Shown one piece after another: positions 1-8,814 of a stretch of 64,000 nucleotides of DNA (within the stretch, counting starts at the first letter, position 1; each line of letters opens with the position of its first letter). The DNA lies in the NCBI GenBank assembly GCA_900541915.1, contig UQLS01000009.1:1-64000 (forward strand), written 5' to 3'. This stretch comes from an uncultured Phascolarctobacterium sp. (lineage in GTDB: Bacteria > Bacillota > Negativicutes > Acidaminococcales > Acidaminococcaceae). A model generated the notes under the pieces. It searched no databases, was not told the origin of the DNA, and worked only from the letters and a program-made list of their open reading frames with translations. Made by a program: the position numbers and the translations under genes.

Positions 1-15
1 CTATAAGCTTTCCTG

Positions 16-45
16 AACCACGCGCATAGCGCGAGGTTTTCTTTT
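16..45 (+). terminator. Terminator of a plus-strand gene left of the window
   Basis: Arms 16-25 and 29-38 pair over ten positions with one A-A mismatch around an ATA loop, and are followed by TTCTTTTT. The orientation fits a plus-strand gene ending just outside the window, convergent with thrC. Confidence 0.55.
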
Positions 46-59
46 TATTCAGCAATAAG

Positions 60-97
60 AAAAATCCGTTGATGTATTAAGCATCAACGGATTTTTT
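60..97 (-). terminator. Terminator of thrC
   Basis: Perfect 15-bp stem (60-74 with 82-96) around a 7-nt loop. A runs on one side and T runs on the other let it work in both directions. It lies directly after the thrC stop codon. Confidence 0.85.
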
Positions 98-101
98 AGT
101 T

Positions 102-1592
102 TTATAACAGATTTTCTTTAATAACTTTTCTCATATCAGCAGCCGCAATAACATCTTTATGCAATATCGGCATTTTTTCCAGCTCTAACATTCTTGTCGG
201 AATAGGCGCACCAGTTTTTTCATTCAATTCATGCAGCAGCTCGAAAGGATTCTTTTCTTCAACTTCACAATCATCCAAAGCTTCCAACACACTATCAGAG
301 AATTTGTAAGGACTGGCAGTAGAAAGAATAATGCTGAATACGTCATCATCAGTAAGCAGACGATATTTTTCCAATGTTCTCCAGGCAACAGCAGTATGAG
401 TATCCATCAAATATTTGTAATCATTATATATTCTGCCTATAGCTTCCTTGGTTTCCAGCTCATCAACCCAGGCACCAAAGAACTGACTCTGAACTTTCTT
501 AAGGTCTTCGGAATCAATCTTGTAATTGCCTTCATTATTCAGGCTGGTCATATATTCAGTCACTTTTTCTGCATTATCTTCTGTAATATTGTAAAGCAGA
601 CGCTCCAGATTACTGGAAACGAGAATATCCATGGACGGAGAAATAGTTTTATAAAATTCACGGCGGCGGTCATAAATACCGGTATTGATAAAGTCTGTCA
701 GTACATTATTGCTGTTGGAAGCACACAGTAATCTTTCAACCGGCAAGCCCATAATTTTAGCATAGTACCCTGCCAGAATGTTACCAAAATTACCTGTCGG
801 AACAACAAAATTTACCGGTTGCCCCAAGGTAATATAACCATTTTTTACAGCATCAGCATAAGCACTGAAATAATAAACTATCTGCGGTACCAAACGACCC
901 CAGTTGATGGAGTTAGCGGATGAGAAAACATAACCTTGCTGTGCCAGCTCTGCAGCCATTTCAGCATCGCCGAAAATTTCTTTGACACCTCTTTGAGCAT
1001 CGTCAAAATTACCTTCAATGCCAAATACACGAACATTTTTGCCAACCTGCGTAACCATCTGCTGCTTTTGAATATCACTTACCCCTTCACTGGGATAAAA
1101 GACAGTAATTTCAGTATCTTCTACATCAGCAAAACCTTCCAAGGCAGCCTTGCCAGTATCACCGGAAGTAGCAACCAGAATGATTACCTTATTTTTCTCA
1201 CCGGTTTTTGCAATGGCACGTGTCAAAAGATGCGGCAAAAGCTGCAGCGCCATATCCTTAAAGGCCGAAGTAGGACCATGCCACAGTTCCAGCACTGCAG
1301 TATTATCATTTACTTTAACCAGCGGTACAGGTTCACCGCCAAATTTTTCTGCAGCATATGCCTGCTGTACACATTCTCGCAGCTCATCTTCGCTGTAATC
1401 AGTCAAAAACTGACATAAAATATCTATTGCCCTTTCTGTATAGGGTTTATTTTCCATAGCTTTAATATCGCTCATGCGCATCTTAGGAAAACGCTGAGGC
1501 ACAAAAAGGCCTCCATCAGCAGCTAAACCTCGGGTAATTGCATGTGCAGATGATACAAGATCAGTTTTACCACGTGTACTTACAAATAACAT
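102..1592 (-). CDS. thrC: Threonine synthase
   Basis: Makes threonine from O-phosphohomoserine with pyridoxal phosphate, the last step of threonine synthesis in the cytosol. The 496-residue length fits the long ThrC class. The PLP lysine lies in TSAFKDMALQ (K112), the phosphate-binding loop ATSGDTGKAA spans 141-150, and PTGNFGNILAG follows at about 265-275. The ATG is preceded by a purine-rich GAGGGTGG. The gene stands alone, with its own terminator downstream and no homoserine kinase or dehydrogenase gene nearby. I see no T-box or other leader in the roughly 100 bases upstream, so any amino-acid control must act another way. Confidence 0.95.
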   Translation of the reverse strand: MLFVSTRGKTDLVSSAHAITRGLAADGGLFVPQRFPKMRMSDIKAMENKPYTERAIDILCQFLTDYSEDELRECVQQAYAAEKFGGEPVPLVKVNDNTAVLELWHGPTSAFKDMALQLLPHLLTRAIAKTGEKNKVIILVATSGDTGKAALEGFADVEDTEITVFYPSEGVSDIQKQQMVTQVGKNVRVFGIEGNFDDAQRGVKEIFGDAEMAAELAQQGYVFSSANSINWGRLVPQIVYYFSAYADAVKNGYITLGQPVNFVVPTGNFGNILAGYYAKIMGLPVERLLCASNSNNVLTDFINTGIYDRRREFYKTISPSMDILVSSNLERLLYNITEDNAEKVTEYMTSLNNEGNYKIDSEDLKKVQSQFFGAWVDELETKEAIGRIYNDYKYLMDTHTAVAWRTLEKYRLLTDDDVFSIILSTASPYKFSDSVLEALDDCEVEEKNPFELLHELNEKTGAPIPTRMLELEKMPILHKDVIAAADMRKVIKENLL

Positions 1593-1700
1593 TTTCTTCG
1601 ACCCACCCTCATAAAAATAGTCTCAAGACAGATATATAGCAAGAATTTTTAAACTTATATTTGCATAATAACATATTTTACAGCCAGCAACAAGCAGTTA

Positions 1701-2189
1701 TTACTTTTTACTGTAAATCAGCTGCGCAACTGTCGCTTTAGTTGCCTGCTGCAAATCACCCGGCGCTGCAAAAATCTGCATGCCTCGCTGCCCTGCGCTG
1801 ATAGCAATTTGCTCCCATTGATTACTGCTGCTGTCCATATATACCGGATAAGCCTTTTTGGCGCCAAGCGGAGAACAGCCACCGCGTATATAACCAGTCA
1901 GCGGCAATACTTCTTTCAGCGGTACCAGCTCTGCACGCTTGTTACCGCTTACTTTAGCCAATGCCTTCAAATCAAGTTCACCATCACCTGGTATAACCGC
2001 GAACATTATGCCATTTTTATCTCCACGCACTACCAAGGTTTTAAATACCTGATTTGCCGGCATACCCACAGACTCTGCTACATGTACTGCATCCAGATGT
2101 TCTTCATCTACTGCATATTCAATAAGCTGATAGGATATTTTCATTTCGTCCAAAATCCTGGCAGCATTAGTTTTTTTGTTATGTTTCAA
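1701..2189 (-). CDS. ybaK: YbaK/EbsC-family aminoacyl-tRNA deacylase, probably Cys-tRNA(Pro) deacylase
   Basis: YbaK-type proteins hydrolyse cysteine mischarged on tRNA-Pro, working in trans with prolyl-tRNA synthetase. The 162-residue single domain carries the family's features: an N-terminal ARILDEMKISYQ segment, VFKTLVVRGDK near the middle, and the glycine-rich GYIRGGCSPLGAKKAYPVY stretch that lines the editing pocket. It is divergent from nadE over a 91-base gap, so the two genes probably have back-to-back promoters. Substrate is assigned from family membership. Related ProX or YeaK proteins edit other amino acids, so the exact mischarged tRNA is uncertain. Confidence 0.88.
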   Translation of the reverse strand: MKHNKKTNAARILDEMKISYQLIEYAVDEEHLDAVHVAESVGMPANQVFKTLVVRGDKNGIMFAVIPGDGELDLKALAKVSGNKRAELVPLKEVLPLTGYIRGGCSPLGAKKAYPVYMDSSSNQWEQIAISAGQRGMQIFAAPGDLQQATKATVAQLIYSKK

Positions 2190-2232
2190 CTATAATACCC
2201 CCTCTAAAGTGGCATAAACACTGCTTCTCTGC

Positions 2233-2238
2233 TATAAT
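2233..2238 (+). promoter_or_regulatory. Possible -10 box of nadE
   Basis: A consensus TATAAT lies 42 bases before the nadE start. The -35 position 17 bases upstream reads TGGCAT and is weak, so this is only a candidate. Confidence 0.35.
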
Positions 2239-2280
2239 AACATCATAACTTAGCTAATGCAACTTAAAGAGGTGCCTTAA

Positions 2281-4173
2281 GTGCTCATAAAGATTATTTG
2301 CGGCCAGATGGAAATTATTCCCGGCCGTCCTGATTTAAATTATCAAAAAATCTCAAATATTATTTGTCAGGCTAAAGAAAAAAAAGCTGACATCCTGCTG
2401 CTCCCGGAAATGTGCCTGCCTGGTTATCTTATTGGCGATTTATGGGAACAGCAAACCTTTCTTGACGACTGCGCTTATTATGCCCAGCAAATAGCCGCGC
2501 AGGCAGAAAACTTATGTATTGTTTTTGGCAGTGTTGCCACAGAAAAAGGCAAAATAAATGAAGATGGCCGCATTCGTAAATATAATGCAGCCTATATCTG
2601 CCAGAATGGTGCTATGCTTTCAGGCTACCTGGGACGAAACTTTATCATCAAAAACTCTTTGCCAAATTACCGTGAATTTGATGATGCCAGATATTTCCAT
2701 AGCTTACAAAAATTATGTGCGGAAGAAAATATCGCTATTGCAGATGCTCTGCAGCCTATTGCAATTACAATTAATGGAGAGCAGATAAAACTTGGCGTTA
2801 TGCTCTGCGAAGATGGCTGGACTGATAATTATCAATATAATATTCCCAGTATACTTGCAGAAAAAGAAGCTACTTTACTATGCAATTTATCCTGCTCTCC
2901 CTATTCACTGGGAAAAAACAAAAAACGTCATCGTTTATTGGCAGTTCAGTCTCAAGCAGCATCCAAACCTTTAATTTACTGCAATAATGTAGGTATTCAA
3001 AATAACGGCAAAAATATCTTTACCTATGATGGTTCTTCCTGTGTTTATAACGCATCCGGTAAGCTTGCTGCTGCGCTGCCCATGTTTACTGATGAGTTAC
3101 TGGAATTTACCTGGAATACTGAAACTAACGAAATCAATTCTGCTAATCTTCCTGCTGCGCCTCAGCAGGAAACTGACATTATTTATCATACTCTGCGTTA
3201 TGGTACGCAGCAGTTTTTAAAACAATGCGGTATAAATAAAATGACTATAGGTCTTTCCGGCGGCATCGACTCTGCAGTAACAGCCGCTATGTATACCGAT
3301 ATCTTAGGGCCGGAAAACGTATTGCTGCTCAATCTCCCCTCCTGTTACAATTCGGAAGCAACAAAAAATATTGCTCAGCGTCTGGCAGAAAAACTGCATA
3401 CTAACTACGCGGTTATGCCCATCACCGAAAGCTGCCAGCATACGGAAAAACAGCTTACATCTACCCCTGTTACTAATTTTAGCAGCAACTCCACTTTTAA
3501 CCTGGAGCTCTCACGCTTGCAGCGTGAAAACATCCAGGCTCGTGACCGTGGAGCAAGGTTAATTGCCGCAGCAGCTGCAGCTTTTGGCGGTGCCTTCTCA
3601 TGTAACTCTAACAAAAGCGAAATAGCAATTGGTTATGCAACTTTCTATGGCGATATATGCGGCGCTCTGGCCATGATTGGCGACCTTTGGAAACATCAGG
3701 TATACGCTTTGGGACATTATCTAAACGACGAAATATTTAAAGATGAAGTTATTCCCAATGAAATCTTTACTATCCGCCCCAGTGCAGAACTTTCAGAAGA
3801 ACAAACGGTCGGTGTCGGCGGTGATCCTCTGGTTTACGAATATCATGACTATCTTTTTAAAGCCTTCATGGAACGCTGGCATAAAATTACTCCAGCCGAT
3901 ATTCTTCGCTGGTATAAAGATAATACCCTTGCAGCAGAACTTGGCTGCAGAGACAAAATAATACAGGACACTTTCCCCGATAATCATGCTTTCGTTGCTG
4001 ATTTGGAACGCTGGTGGAAACTTTTCAGCGGTTTTGCTGTTGCTAAACGCATTCAAGCTCCGCCTATTCTTTCTCTCAGCAAACGTTCCTTTGGCTATGA
4101 CCACCGTGAAGCACAGCTTACTCCATATTTTTCCAGAGAATATTATCAGTTGAAAGAAGAATTACTTAGTTAA
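2281..4173 (+). CDS. nadE: Glutamine-dependent NAD+ synthetase
   Basis: Converts deamido-NAD to NAD using ammonia released from glutamine. It is a two-domain enzyme of 630 residues. The N-terminal nitrilase-type glutaminase has the Glu-Lys-Cys triad at E43 (LLPEMCLPGY), K124 (FIIKNSLPNY) and C176 (GVMLCEDGW). The C-terminal synthetase domain has the ATP-pyrophosphatase P-loop GLSGGIDSAV at 324-333. Translation starts at a GTG preceded by AAAGAGGTG, which fits a real Shine-Dalgarno site. It is a single gene closed by its own hairpin terminator. Having the glutaminase domain means it does not depend on free ammonia. Confidence 0.95.
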   Translation: MLIKIICGQMEIIPGRPDLNYQKISNIICQAKEKKADILLLPEMCLPGYLIGDLWEQQTFLDDCAYYAQQIAAQAENLCIVFGSVATEKGKINEDGRIRKYNAAYICQNGAMLSGYLGRNFIIKNSLPNYREFDDARYFHSLQKLCAEENIAIADALQPIAITINGEQIKLGVMLCEDGWTDNYQYNIPSILAEKEATLLCNLSCSPYSLGKNKKRHRLLAVQSQAASKPLIYCNNVGIQNNGKNIFTYDGSSCVYNASGKLAAALPMFTDELLEFTWNTETNEINSANLPAAPQQETDIIYHTLRYGTQQFLKQCGINKMTIGLSGGIDSAVTAAMYTDILGPENVLLLNLPSCYNSEATKNIAQRLAEKLHTNYAVMPITESCQHTEKQLTSTPVTNFSSNSTFNLELSRLQRENIQARDRGARLIAAAAAAFGGAFSCNSNKSEIAIGYATFYGDICGALAMIGDLWKHQVYALGHYLNDEIFKDEVIPNEIFTIRPSAELSEEQTVGVGGDPLVYEYHDYLFKAFMERWHKITPADILRWYKDNTLAAELGCRDKIIQDTFPDNHAFVADLERWWKLFSGFAVAKRIQAPPILSLSKRSFGYDHREAQLTPYFSREYYQLKEELLS

Positions 4174-4210
4174 TTTATGTATAAAATTTAAAATATTATC
4201 TATTATTTTC

Positions 4211-4236
4211 AGCAGCCTTTTGGCTGCTTTTTCTTT
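4211..4236 (+). terminator. Terminator of nadE
   Basis: Perfect 7-bp stem AGCAGCC / GGCTGCT (4211-4217 with 4222-4228), a TTTT loop, then TTTTTCTTT on the plus strand. Confidence 0.85.
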
Positions 4237-4237
4237 A

Positions 4238-4264
4238 TAAAAAACGGCTGATAAAATCAGCCGT
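4238..4264 (-). terminator. Terminator of the A+T-rich cassette
   Basis: Nine-bp perfect stem (4244-4252 with 4256-4264) whose minus-strand reading runs into a U tract at 4238-4243. It closes the gene ending at 4294. Confidence 0.8.
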
Positions 4265-4293
4265 AAAACAAATTTCATGAAATTTAATACTTT

Positions 4294-4701
4294 TTAAATA
4301 TATTCCATACTAATAAAATACCTATTTTCTCTTTCTTCTACCGTCATTAAAATATCATTTTTTATATATGCACTTTTTTCTACTTCTTTAATACTTTTTC
4401 TCCAATCATTGGAATATAATATTGTATCAAGTACATCTTTATCTATATTTCTCTCTATTACTAATTTTAATTTTGTTTTTTTCTTATATGGCTGAAACTT
4501 CACCCCCTTTTCTACATCATATTCAATAACATTGCCCGATATATTTAAGTATCTAATTTCTGTTAAGAATGCTTTTTGGGTAGCTTTAGCTTCCTCCATA
4601 TCAAACCAAATTATATTTAAAAATATACTTAAAAATCCAGATACTATAATCCCACTAAGCATAGCAATAAAAGTTTTTTTCAATGAAATTTTAATCTTCA
4701 T
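4294..4701 (-). CDS. Hypothetical membrane-anchored protein
   Basis: I do not recognise this 135-residue protein. A lysine-rich N terminus (MKIKISLKK) is followed by one hydrophobic segment at about residues 10-33. The rest is a charged, mostly beta-type domain with many lysines and glutamates, which suggests a signal-anchor with an extracytoplasmic domain. The start overlaps the stop of the upstream gene by 11 bases in another frame, so the two are likely translated as a pair. Base composition is much richer in A+T than the flanking nadE and fabK genes, which suggests transfer from elsewhere. A terminator follows directly. Confidence 0.65.
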   Translation of the reverse strand: MKIKISLKKTFIAMLSGIIVSGFLSIFLNIIWFDMEEAKATQKAFLTEIRYLNISGNVIEYDVEKGVKFQPYKKKTKLKLVIERNIDKDVLDTILYSNDWRKSIKEVEKSAYIKNDILMTVEERENRYFISMEYI

Positions 4702-5053
4702 AACTCATATACTCTCCCCAAATATGATTATCATATAAATCTAAAATATACTTAATATTATCTTTTTTAAACTCATAATGATTTATTGAATTAGTAGAAG
4801 TGATTTCCCAACCACTATATTTTAGGGAATGTATATACTTTTCTTTATTAAAACTTTCATTAACGAATTTTGTTTGAAAAAAAGAAGTTCGTCCATAATG
4901 TCTTGGTATTACCTTGCTATCCTTAGGAATAGTTAGTGAAATATAAGTATTTACCATAATCAATTGCTTATTTACATCAGTATTCAAATTTGGCAACCAA
5001 AAACACCAGGCAGAAAGTATAAATATTAAAAAATAGATAATTTTATCCCTCAT
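4691..5053 (-). CDS. Hypothetical protein with N-terminal signal or anchor
   Basis: I do not recognise the family. The ATG at 5053 is chosen over an ATG 18 bases upstream because GGAGGT sits 6 bases in front of it. The 120-residue product begins MRDKIIYFLIFILSAW, a signal peptide or membrane anchor, and then has a soluble tyrosine-, lysine- and asparagine-rich domain ending in an acidic MSYED. It overlaps the next gene by 11 bases and shares its high A+T content. The context suggests an envelope-associated accessory protein, but no motif gives a function. Confidence 0.62.
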   Translation of the reverse strand: MRDKIIYFLIFILSAWCFWLPNLNTDVNKQLIMVNTYISLTIPKDSKVIPRHYGRTSFFQTKFVNESFNKEKYIHSLKYSGWEITSTNSINHYEFKKDNIKYILDLYDNHIWGEYMSYED

Positions 5054-5161
5054 AAAATTACCTCCACTCATTTACATTACCGACAAATTCTAATTTCATA
5101 ATGTCCACATTATAAATTAATAATAAAAAGTATGTTTAACACTAAAAATATTACAACTATC

Positions 5162-5569
5162 TCAATTATCAAAAAATATGACAATTATTCTAAAAAAAGT
5201 AAGTATCAAGAAAAAGTATAAAATAGGTTTCATATTTTTTCTAATCTTATTTATTTTATCGTAATCTTTATTATCTTTTGCTTCCTTATACGACAAATAG
5301 AATGAGGATATAAGAGCTGATATTAACGAAACTTCATATAAATTAAAGATATAATCTATATGTTTTAAGTTCATTATATCAAATCTAAAAATATGTCTTC
5401 CTTCTAATAACACTAAAGCTATCCCAGAGATTATAAACAGTATAAATGGAATCACATACAGCTTATTTTTTCCTTTAGATAAAAATAGTTTTATACTTTC
5501 TTTAGAAAAATATATGATAAAAACTAATCCTATAAAAACCCATCCCTCCGAGGGAACCCATCCAAACAT
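5162..5569 (-). CDS. Hypothetical small integral membrane protein
   Basis: A 135-residue, strongly hydrophobic protein of unknown family. About four membrane spans can be read: near residues 9-30, 38-56, 75-95 and 112-132, with a short lysine-rich loop (KEAKDNKDYDKINKIRKN) before the last. The ATG is preceded by a GGGGGT Shine-Dalgarno-like run. About 110 bases separate it from the next gene of the cassette. Composition is A+T-rich like the two genes downstream on the same strand, so the three probably arrived together. Nothing shows enzyme activity. Confidence 0.62.
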   Translation of the reverse strand: MFGWVPSEGWVFIGLVFIIYFSKESIKLFLSKGKNKLYVIPFILFIISGIALVLLEGRHIFRFDIMNLKHIDYIFNLYEVSLISALISSFYLSYKEAKDNKDYDKINKIRKNMKPILYFFLILTFFRIIVIFFDN

Positions 5570-5868
5570 GATTTCTACCCCCTTATAGAAACATTCATAA
5601 TATATTTTCTATAATTGCAAAAGACAGTTTTATTCCAATCATCTCTATTACAAAACCACAATCTATTTATTATTTTGGCGTGTATTGAATACATTTTTCA
5701 AATACTAAACAAATCATAAATAATATAATAATTATTTCTACATTTCAAAATATTTTCCTATCTGAATGTGTATAATAAAAAATCCTCTCCAGACTTGTAT
5801 ATTCAATCATCCGTATACAGTCAAGAGAGGATTTTTTAACTTCAACAAAATGCCATTATTTAATTATA
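5570..5868. other. A+T-rich gap without a gene
   Basis: This 299-base gap holds the fabK terminator at its right end. The rest is very A+T-rich, with no open frame, RNA gene or repeat that I can support. The TATAAT at 5771-5776 has no partner -35. Confidence 0.5.
5777..5837 (-). terminator. Long hairpin terminator of fabK
   Basis: A perfect 13-bp outer stem (5777-5789 with 5825-5837) ends in U tracts on either strand. An inner stem GACT-GTAT / ATAC-AGTC with a one-base bulge extends it. It lies 31 bases after the fabK stop. Confidence 0.8.
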
Positions 5869-6813
5869 TTAAAATTTAATACTTTTAATATGCTCTACAG
5901 CAGCCTGTGCTTCTGCCATCATGCGTTCAATAACTTCTTTACAGGGAAGAATATCATTCAATACATTCAGGCTCTGACCAACCATAACAGTACCATTAAC
6001 AATATCGCCTTCCATGATACCGCGTTTGTTAGTACCCGTACCCATAGCGTTCAATTCTTCCTGCGGCGCACCGCTGATTTCTTTTTCAGAGAACTTCTGA
6101 GTAAAAGCATTTTTCAGGCAGCGTACACCATGGCCTCTGCTGAAACCGGTAACAGCACTGTCGGTATCAGTAGCATCAATAATAGCCTGTTTAGCTGCCG
6201 GATGAGCCGGGCATTCAGTTGTCAGCAAGAAACGGGAACCAATCTGTACACCTTCAGCACCCATCAAAAGAGCTGCTGCCAGCGCACGTCCATCAGAAAT
6301 ACCGCCTGCTACCAAAACAGGGATATTTTTAATCTGCGGCAGTACATTTTCCATCAAAGCCATAGTAGTCTGCTGTCCAATATGTCCACCGGCCTCCATA
6401 CCTTCAATAACCATTGCATCTGCACCGGCTGCTTCAATACGTTTTGCCAGCTTAACATTGGGCACTACAGGAATTACCTTAATACCTGCATTATGGAATT
6501 TTTCAATATGAGGCACGGGATTGCCTGCACCTAAAGTAACAAAAGCAACCTTTTCTTCACACAGCATATCAATAATTTCCGCAATATTAGGAGCCATCAG
6601 CATTACGTTAACGCCAAACGGTTTATCAGTAAGAGTTTTAGCCTTGCGAACTTCGTCTCTGGTCCATTCGGTAGTACGTCCGCCGCTGCCGATAATACCT
6701 GCACCGCCTGCATTTGAAACAGCGGCAGCCAATACAGCATCAGAAGTCCAAGCCATACCGCCTTGGATAATAGGATATTTAATTCCCAAAAGTTTAGTTA
6801 ATTTTGTTTCCAT
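5869..6813 (-). CDS. fabK: Enoyl-ACP reductase II, FabK type (FMN-dependent)
   Basis: A 314-residue FMN TIM-barrel protein of the nitronate monooxygenase/FabK superfamily. FabK-like features include the start GIKYPIIQGGMAWTS, GGAGIIGSGG, PFGVNVML, the conserved GMEAGGHIGQQTT with H144, VPVLVAGGIS-like strand residues and MGAEGVQIGSRF. FabK reduces enoyl-ACP at the end of each fatty-acid elongation cycle using NAD(P)H. The match is closer to FabK than to true nitronate monooxygenases, which is why I choose it. The gene is isolated from any fab cluster here. The ATG has AAAGAGGTG upstream, and a long hairpin follows the stop. Confidence 0.85.
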   Translation of the reverse strand: METKLTKLLGIKYPIIQGGMAWTSDAVLAAAVSNAGGAGIIGSGGRTTEWTRDEVRKAKTLTDKPFGVNVMLMAPNIAEIIDMLCEEKVAFVTLGAGNPVPHIEKFHNAGIKVIPVVPNVKLAKRIEAAGADAMVIEGMEAGGHIGQQTTMALMENVLPQIKNIPVLVAGGISDGRALAAALLMGAEGVQIGSRFLLTTECPAHPAAKQAIIDATDTDSAVTGFSRGHGVRCLKNAFTQKFSEKEISGAPQEELNAMGTGTNKRGIMEGDIVNGTVMVGQSLNVLNDILPCKEVIERMMAEAQAAVEHIKSIKF

Positions 6814-6996
6814 AGTCTGACACCTCTTTATATAAAAATAATTATACTTCCAGTTAATATTATATAATAAATAGCCGTTTTTGCACGTGAAAAATCAATG
6901 AATTATTTTATGTCTATTTCAGTTGCACTTACTTAGGATAATAGTGTTAAATTTTTTATATTTTCATTGACAAAATTGTTAATCTCCATGGTTAAA

Positions 6997-7025
6997 TTGA
7001 CATTTATTATAAAAAAAAGTAAAAT
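6997..7025 (+). promoter_or_regulatory. Promoter of ilvD
   Basis: TTGACA at 6997-7002, a 17-bp spacer and TAAAAT at 7020-7025 make a near-consensus sigma-A promoter. The leader to the chosen ATG is about 50 bases, too short for an aptamer-type regulator. Confidence 0.75.
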
Positions 7026-7081
7026 CTTAATGATTTCATAAAACAATGTATTTATTTTTAAGGGAAAGAGGTTTCAAAAAT

Positions 7082-8758
7082 ATGCGTAGTACAGAAGTAA
7101 AAAAAGGCTCCACACGCGCAGCCCATCGTTCTTTATTTTATGCCATGGGCTATACGGAAGAAGAATTAAAAAAACCGCTTATCGGCGTAGTTAATGCTCA
7201 AAACGAGATTATTCCCGGACACATGCATCTTGACACTATCGCCAAAGCTGTAAAATATGGTATTCTTGAAGCAGGCGGCACACCTATCGAAGTACCTGCA
7301 ATAGGTATCTGCGACGGTATTGCTATGGGTCATAACGGTATGAAATATCCGCTGGCAAGCCGTGAACTTATTGCAGACAGCATCGAAGCTGTCACTAACG
7401 GTCATGCTTTTGATGCACTTGTGCTCATCCCCAACTGCGATAAAATCGTCCCCGGTATGCTGATGGCAGCAGCACGTCTTAATATTCCTGCTGTAGTAGT
7501 AAGCGGCGGCCCGATGCTTCCCGGTCGTTTAAACGGTAAAGACATCAGCGTTTCTACTGTTTTTGAAGCCGCAGGTCGTTTTGAATCCGGACAAATCGAT
7601 AAAAATGAACTGGCACAAATCGAACATGCTGCCTGCCCCGGCTGCGGCAGCTGCTCCGGTTTATTTACTGCTAATACTATGAACTGTCTGACCGAAGTTC
7701 TTGGTATGGGTCTGCCCGGCAACGGTACTATTCCGGCAGCTTTTAATGGTGCACGTATTGCTCTTGCCAAACATGCAGGCATGGCAGTAATGGAACTGCT
7801 CAAAAAAGATATCCGCCCTCGCGATATTATGACTCTGAAAGCCTTCAAAAACGCCATTACTGTTGACATGGCTATCGGTGGTTCTTCCAATACTGCACTG
7901 CATCTGCCGGCAATCGCTCATGAAGCAGGCGTAGAACTGCCTTTGGATTTATTTGATAAAATCAGCAAAAAGACTCCTTATCTTACCAAGCTGAGTCCTG
8001 GCGGTACCCACCACATCATCGACCTCAACGAAGCTGGCGGCATCTCTGCTGTTATGCACGAACTTGATAAATTAAAACTTATTTCTAAATCCTGCCTGAC
8101 TGTAACCGGCAAAACTATCGGCCAGACTATTAAAGACGCTGTTGTTACACGTCCTGACGTTATCCATCCGGTTGATGCTCCTTACCGCAAAACCGGCGGT
8201 ATTGCAGTATTGAAAGGCAATATCGCCCCGGAATGCAGCGTTGTTAAAGAAAGCGCTGTTGCCGAAGAAATGCTTAAACACACCGGCCCTGCCAAAGTAT
8301 TTGATTCTGAAGACGAAGCTATCGCTGCTATCTGCGGCAGAAAGATTGAAAAAGGCGACGTTGTAGTTATCCGCTACGAAGGTCCTAAAGGCGGTCCTGG
8401 TATGCGTGAAATGCTCAACCCCACTTCTGTTCTTGCCGGTATGGGACTCGATAAAGACGTAGCTCTGCTTACCGACGGACGCTTCTCCGGTGCTACCAGA
8501 GGTGCCTGCATCGGTCATATCTCTCCGGAAGCTCGCGAAGGCGGCAACATTGCCTTACTGCAGGATGGAGATATTATTGAAATTGATATTCCTAATCGTA
8601 CTTTGAATGTAAAACTTTCTGAAGCTGAACTTGCTGAACGCCGTAAAAACTGGGTTTGCCCGCCGCCAAAAGTAAAAAGCGGTTACCTGGCACGCTATGC
8701 AGCTTTAGTAACCTCTGCTGCTACCGGCGCAGTTCTCAAAGTACCTGAAATCAAATAA
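7082..8758 (+). CDS. ilvD: Dihydroxy-acid dehydratase
   Basis: Dehydrates dihydroxy-isovalerate and dihydroxy-methylvalerate in valine, leucine and isoleucine synthesis, using an Fe-S cluster and Mg2+. The ATG at 7082 is preferred to the in-frame ATG at 7046. GGGAAAGAGGT lies just before it, and the product then begins MRSTEVKKG and RSLFYAMG as in the family (558 residues). Cluster cysteines are seen in IPNCDKIVPGML and CPGCGSCSGLFTANTMNC. The C-terminal RYEGPKGGPGMREML and DGRFSGATRG motifs are intact. It stands alone, without ilvBNC or leuABCD beside it. Confidence 0.95.
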   Translation: MRSTEVKKGSTRAAHRSLFYAMGYTEEELKKPLIGVVNAQNEIIPGHMHLDTIAKAVKYGILEAGGTPIEVPAIGICDGIAMGHNGMKYPLASRELIADSIEAVTNGHAFDALVLIPNCDKIVPGMLMAAARLNIPAVVVSGGPMLPGRLNGKDISVSTVFEAAGRFESGQIDKNELAQIEHAACPGCGSCSGLFTANTMNCLTEVLGMGLPGNGTIPAAFNGARIALAKHAGMAVMELLKKDIRPRDIMTLKAFKNAITVDMAIGGSSNTALHLPAIAHEAGVELPLDLFDKISKKTPYLTKLSPGGTHHIIDLNEAGGISAVMHELDKLKLISKSCLTVTGKTIGQTIKDAVVTRPDVIHPVDAPYRKTGGIAVLKGNIAPECSVVKESAVAEEMLKHTGPAKVFDSEDEAIAAICGRKIEKGDVVVIRYEGPKGGPGMREMLNPTSVLAGMGLDKDVALLTDGRFSGATRGACIGHISPEAREGGNIALLQDGDIIEIDIPNRTLNVKLSEAELAERRKNWVCPPPKVKSGYLARYAALVTSAATGAVLKVPEIK

Positions 8759-8764
8759 AGCATA

Positions 8765-8800
8765 AAAAATAAACCTCCTGCAAGCAGGAGGTTTATTTTT
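8765..8800. terminator. Bidirectional terminator between ilvD and the cobalamin adenosyltransferase gene
   Basis: A 14-bp perfect stem (AATAAACCTCCTGC and its complement, 8768-8781 with 8784-8797) has A/T runs on both sides. It serves the two convergent genes. Confidence 0.85.
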
Positions 8801-8814
8801 TATATATTGAAGAA

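Noticed and set aside
1..6. CTATAA at the left edge as the end of a plus-strand gene
   Set aside because: A plus-strand terminator at 16-45 suggests such a gene, but six bases are not enough to support a coding end or frame.
231..1418. Plus-strand open frames of 80-166 codons across thrC
   Set aside because: They lie wholly opposite thrC, have no Shine-Dalgarno site or family features, and are explained by the coding strand.
5771..5776. TATAAT in front of the 5777-5837 hairpin as a small-RNA promoter
   Set aside because: There is no -35 or extended -10, and the hairpin is fully explained as the fabK terminator.
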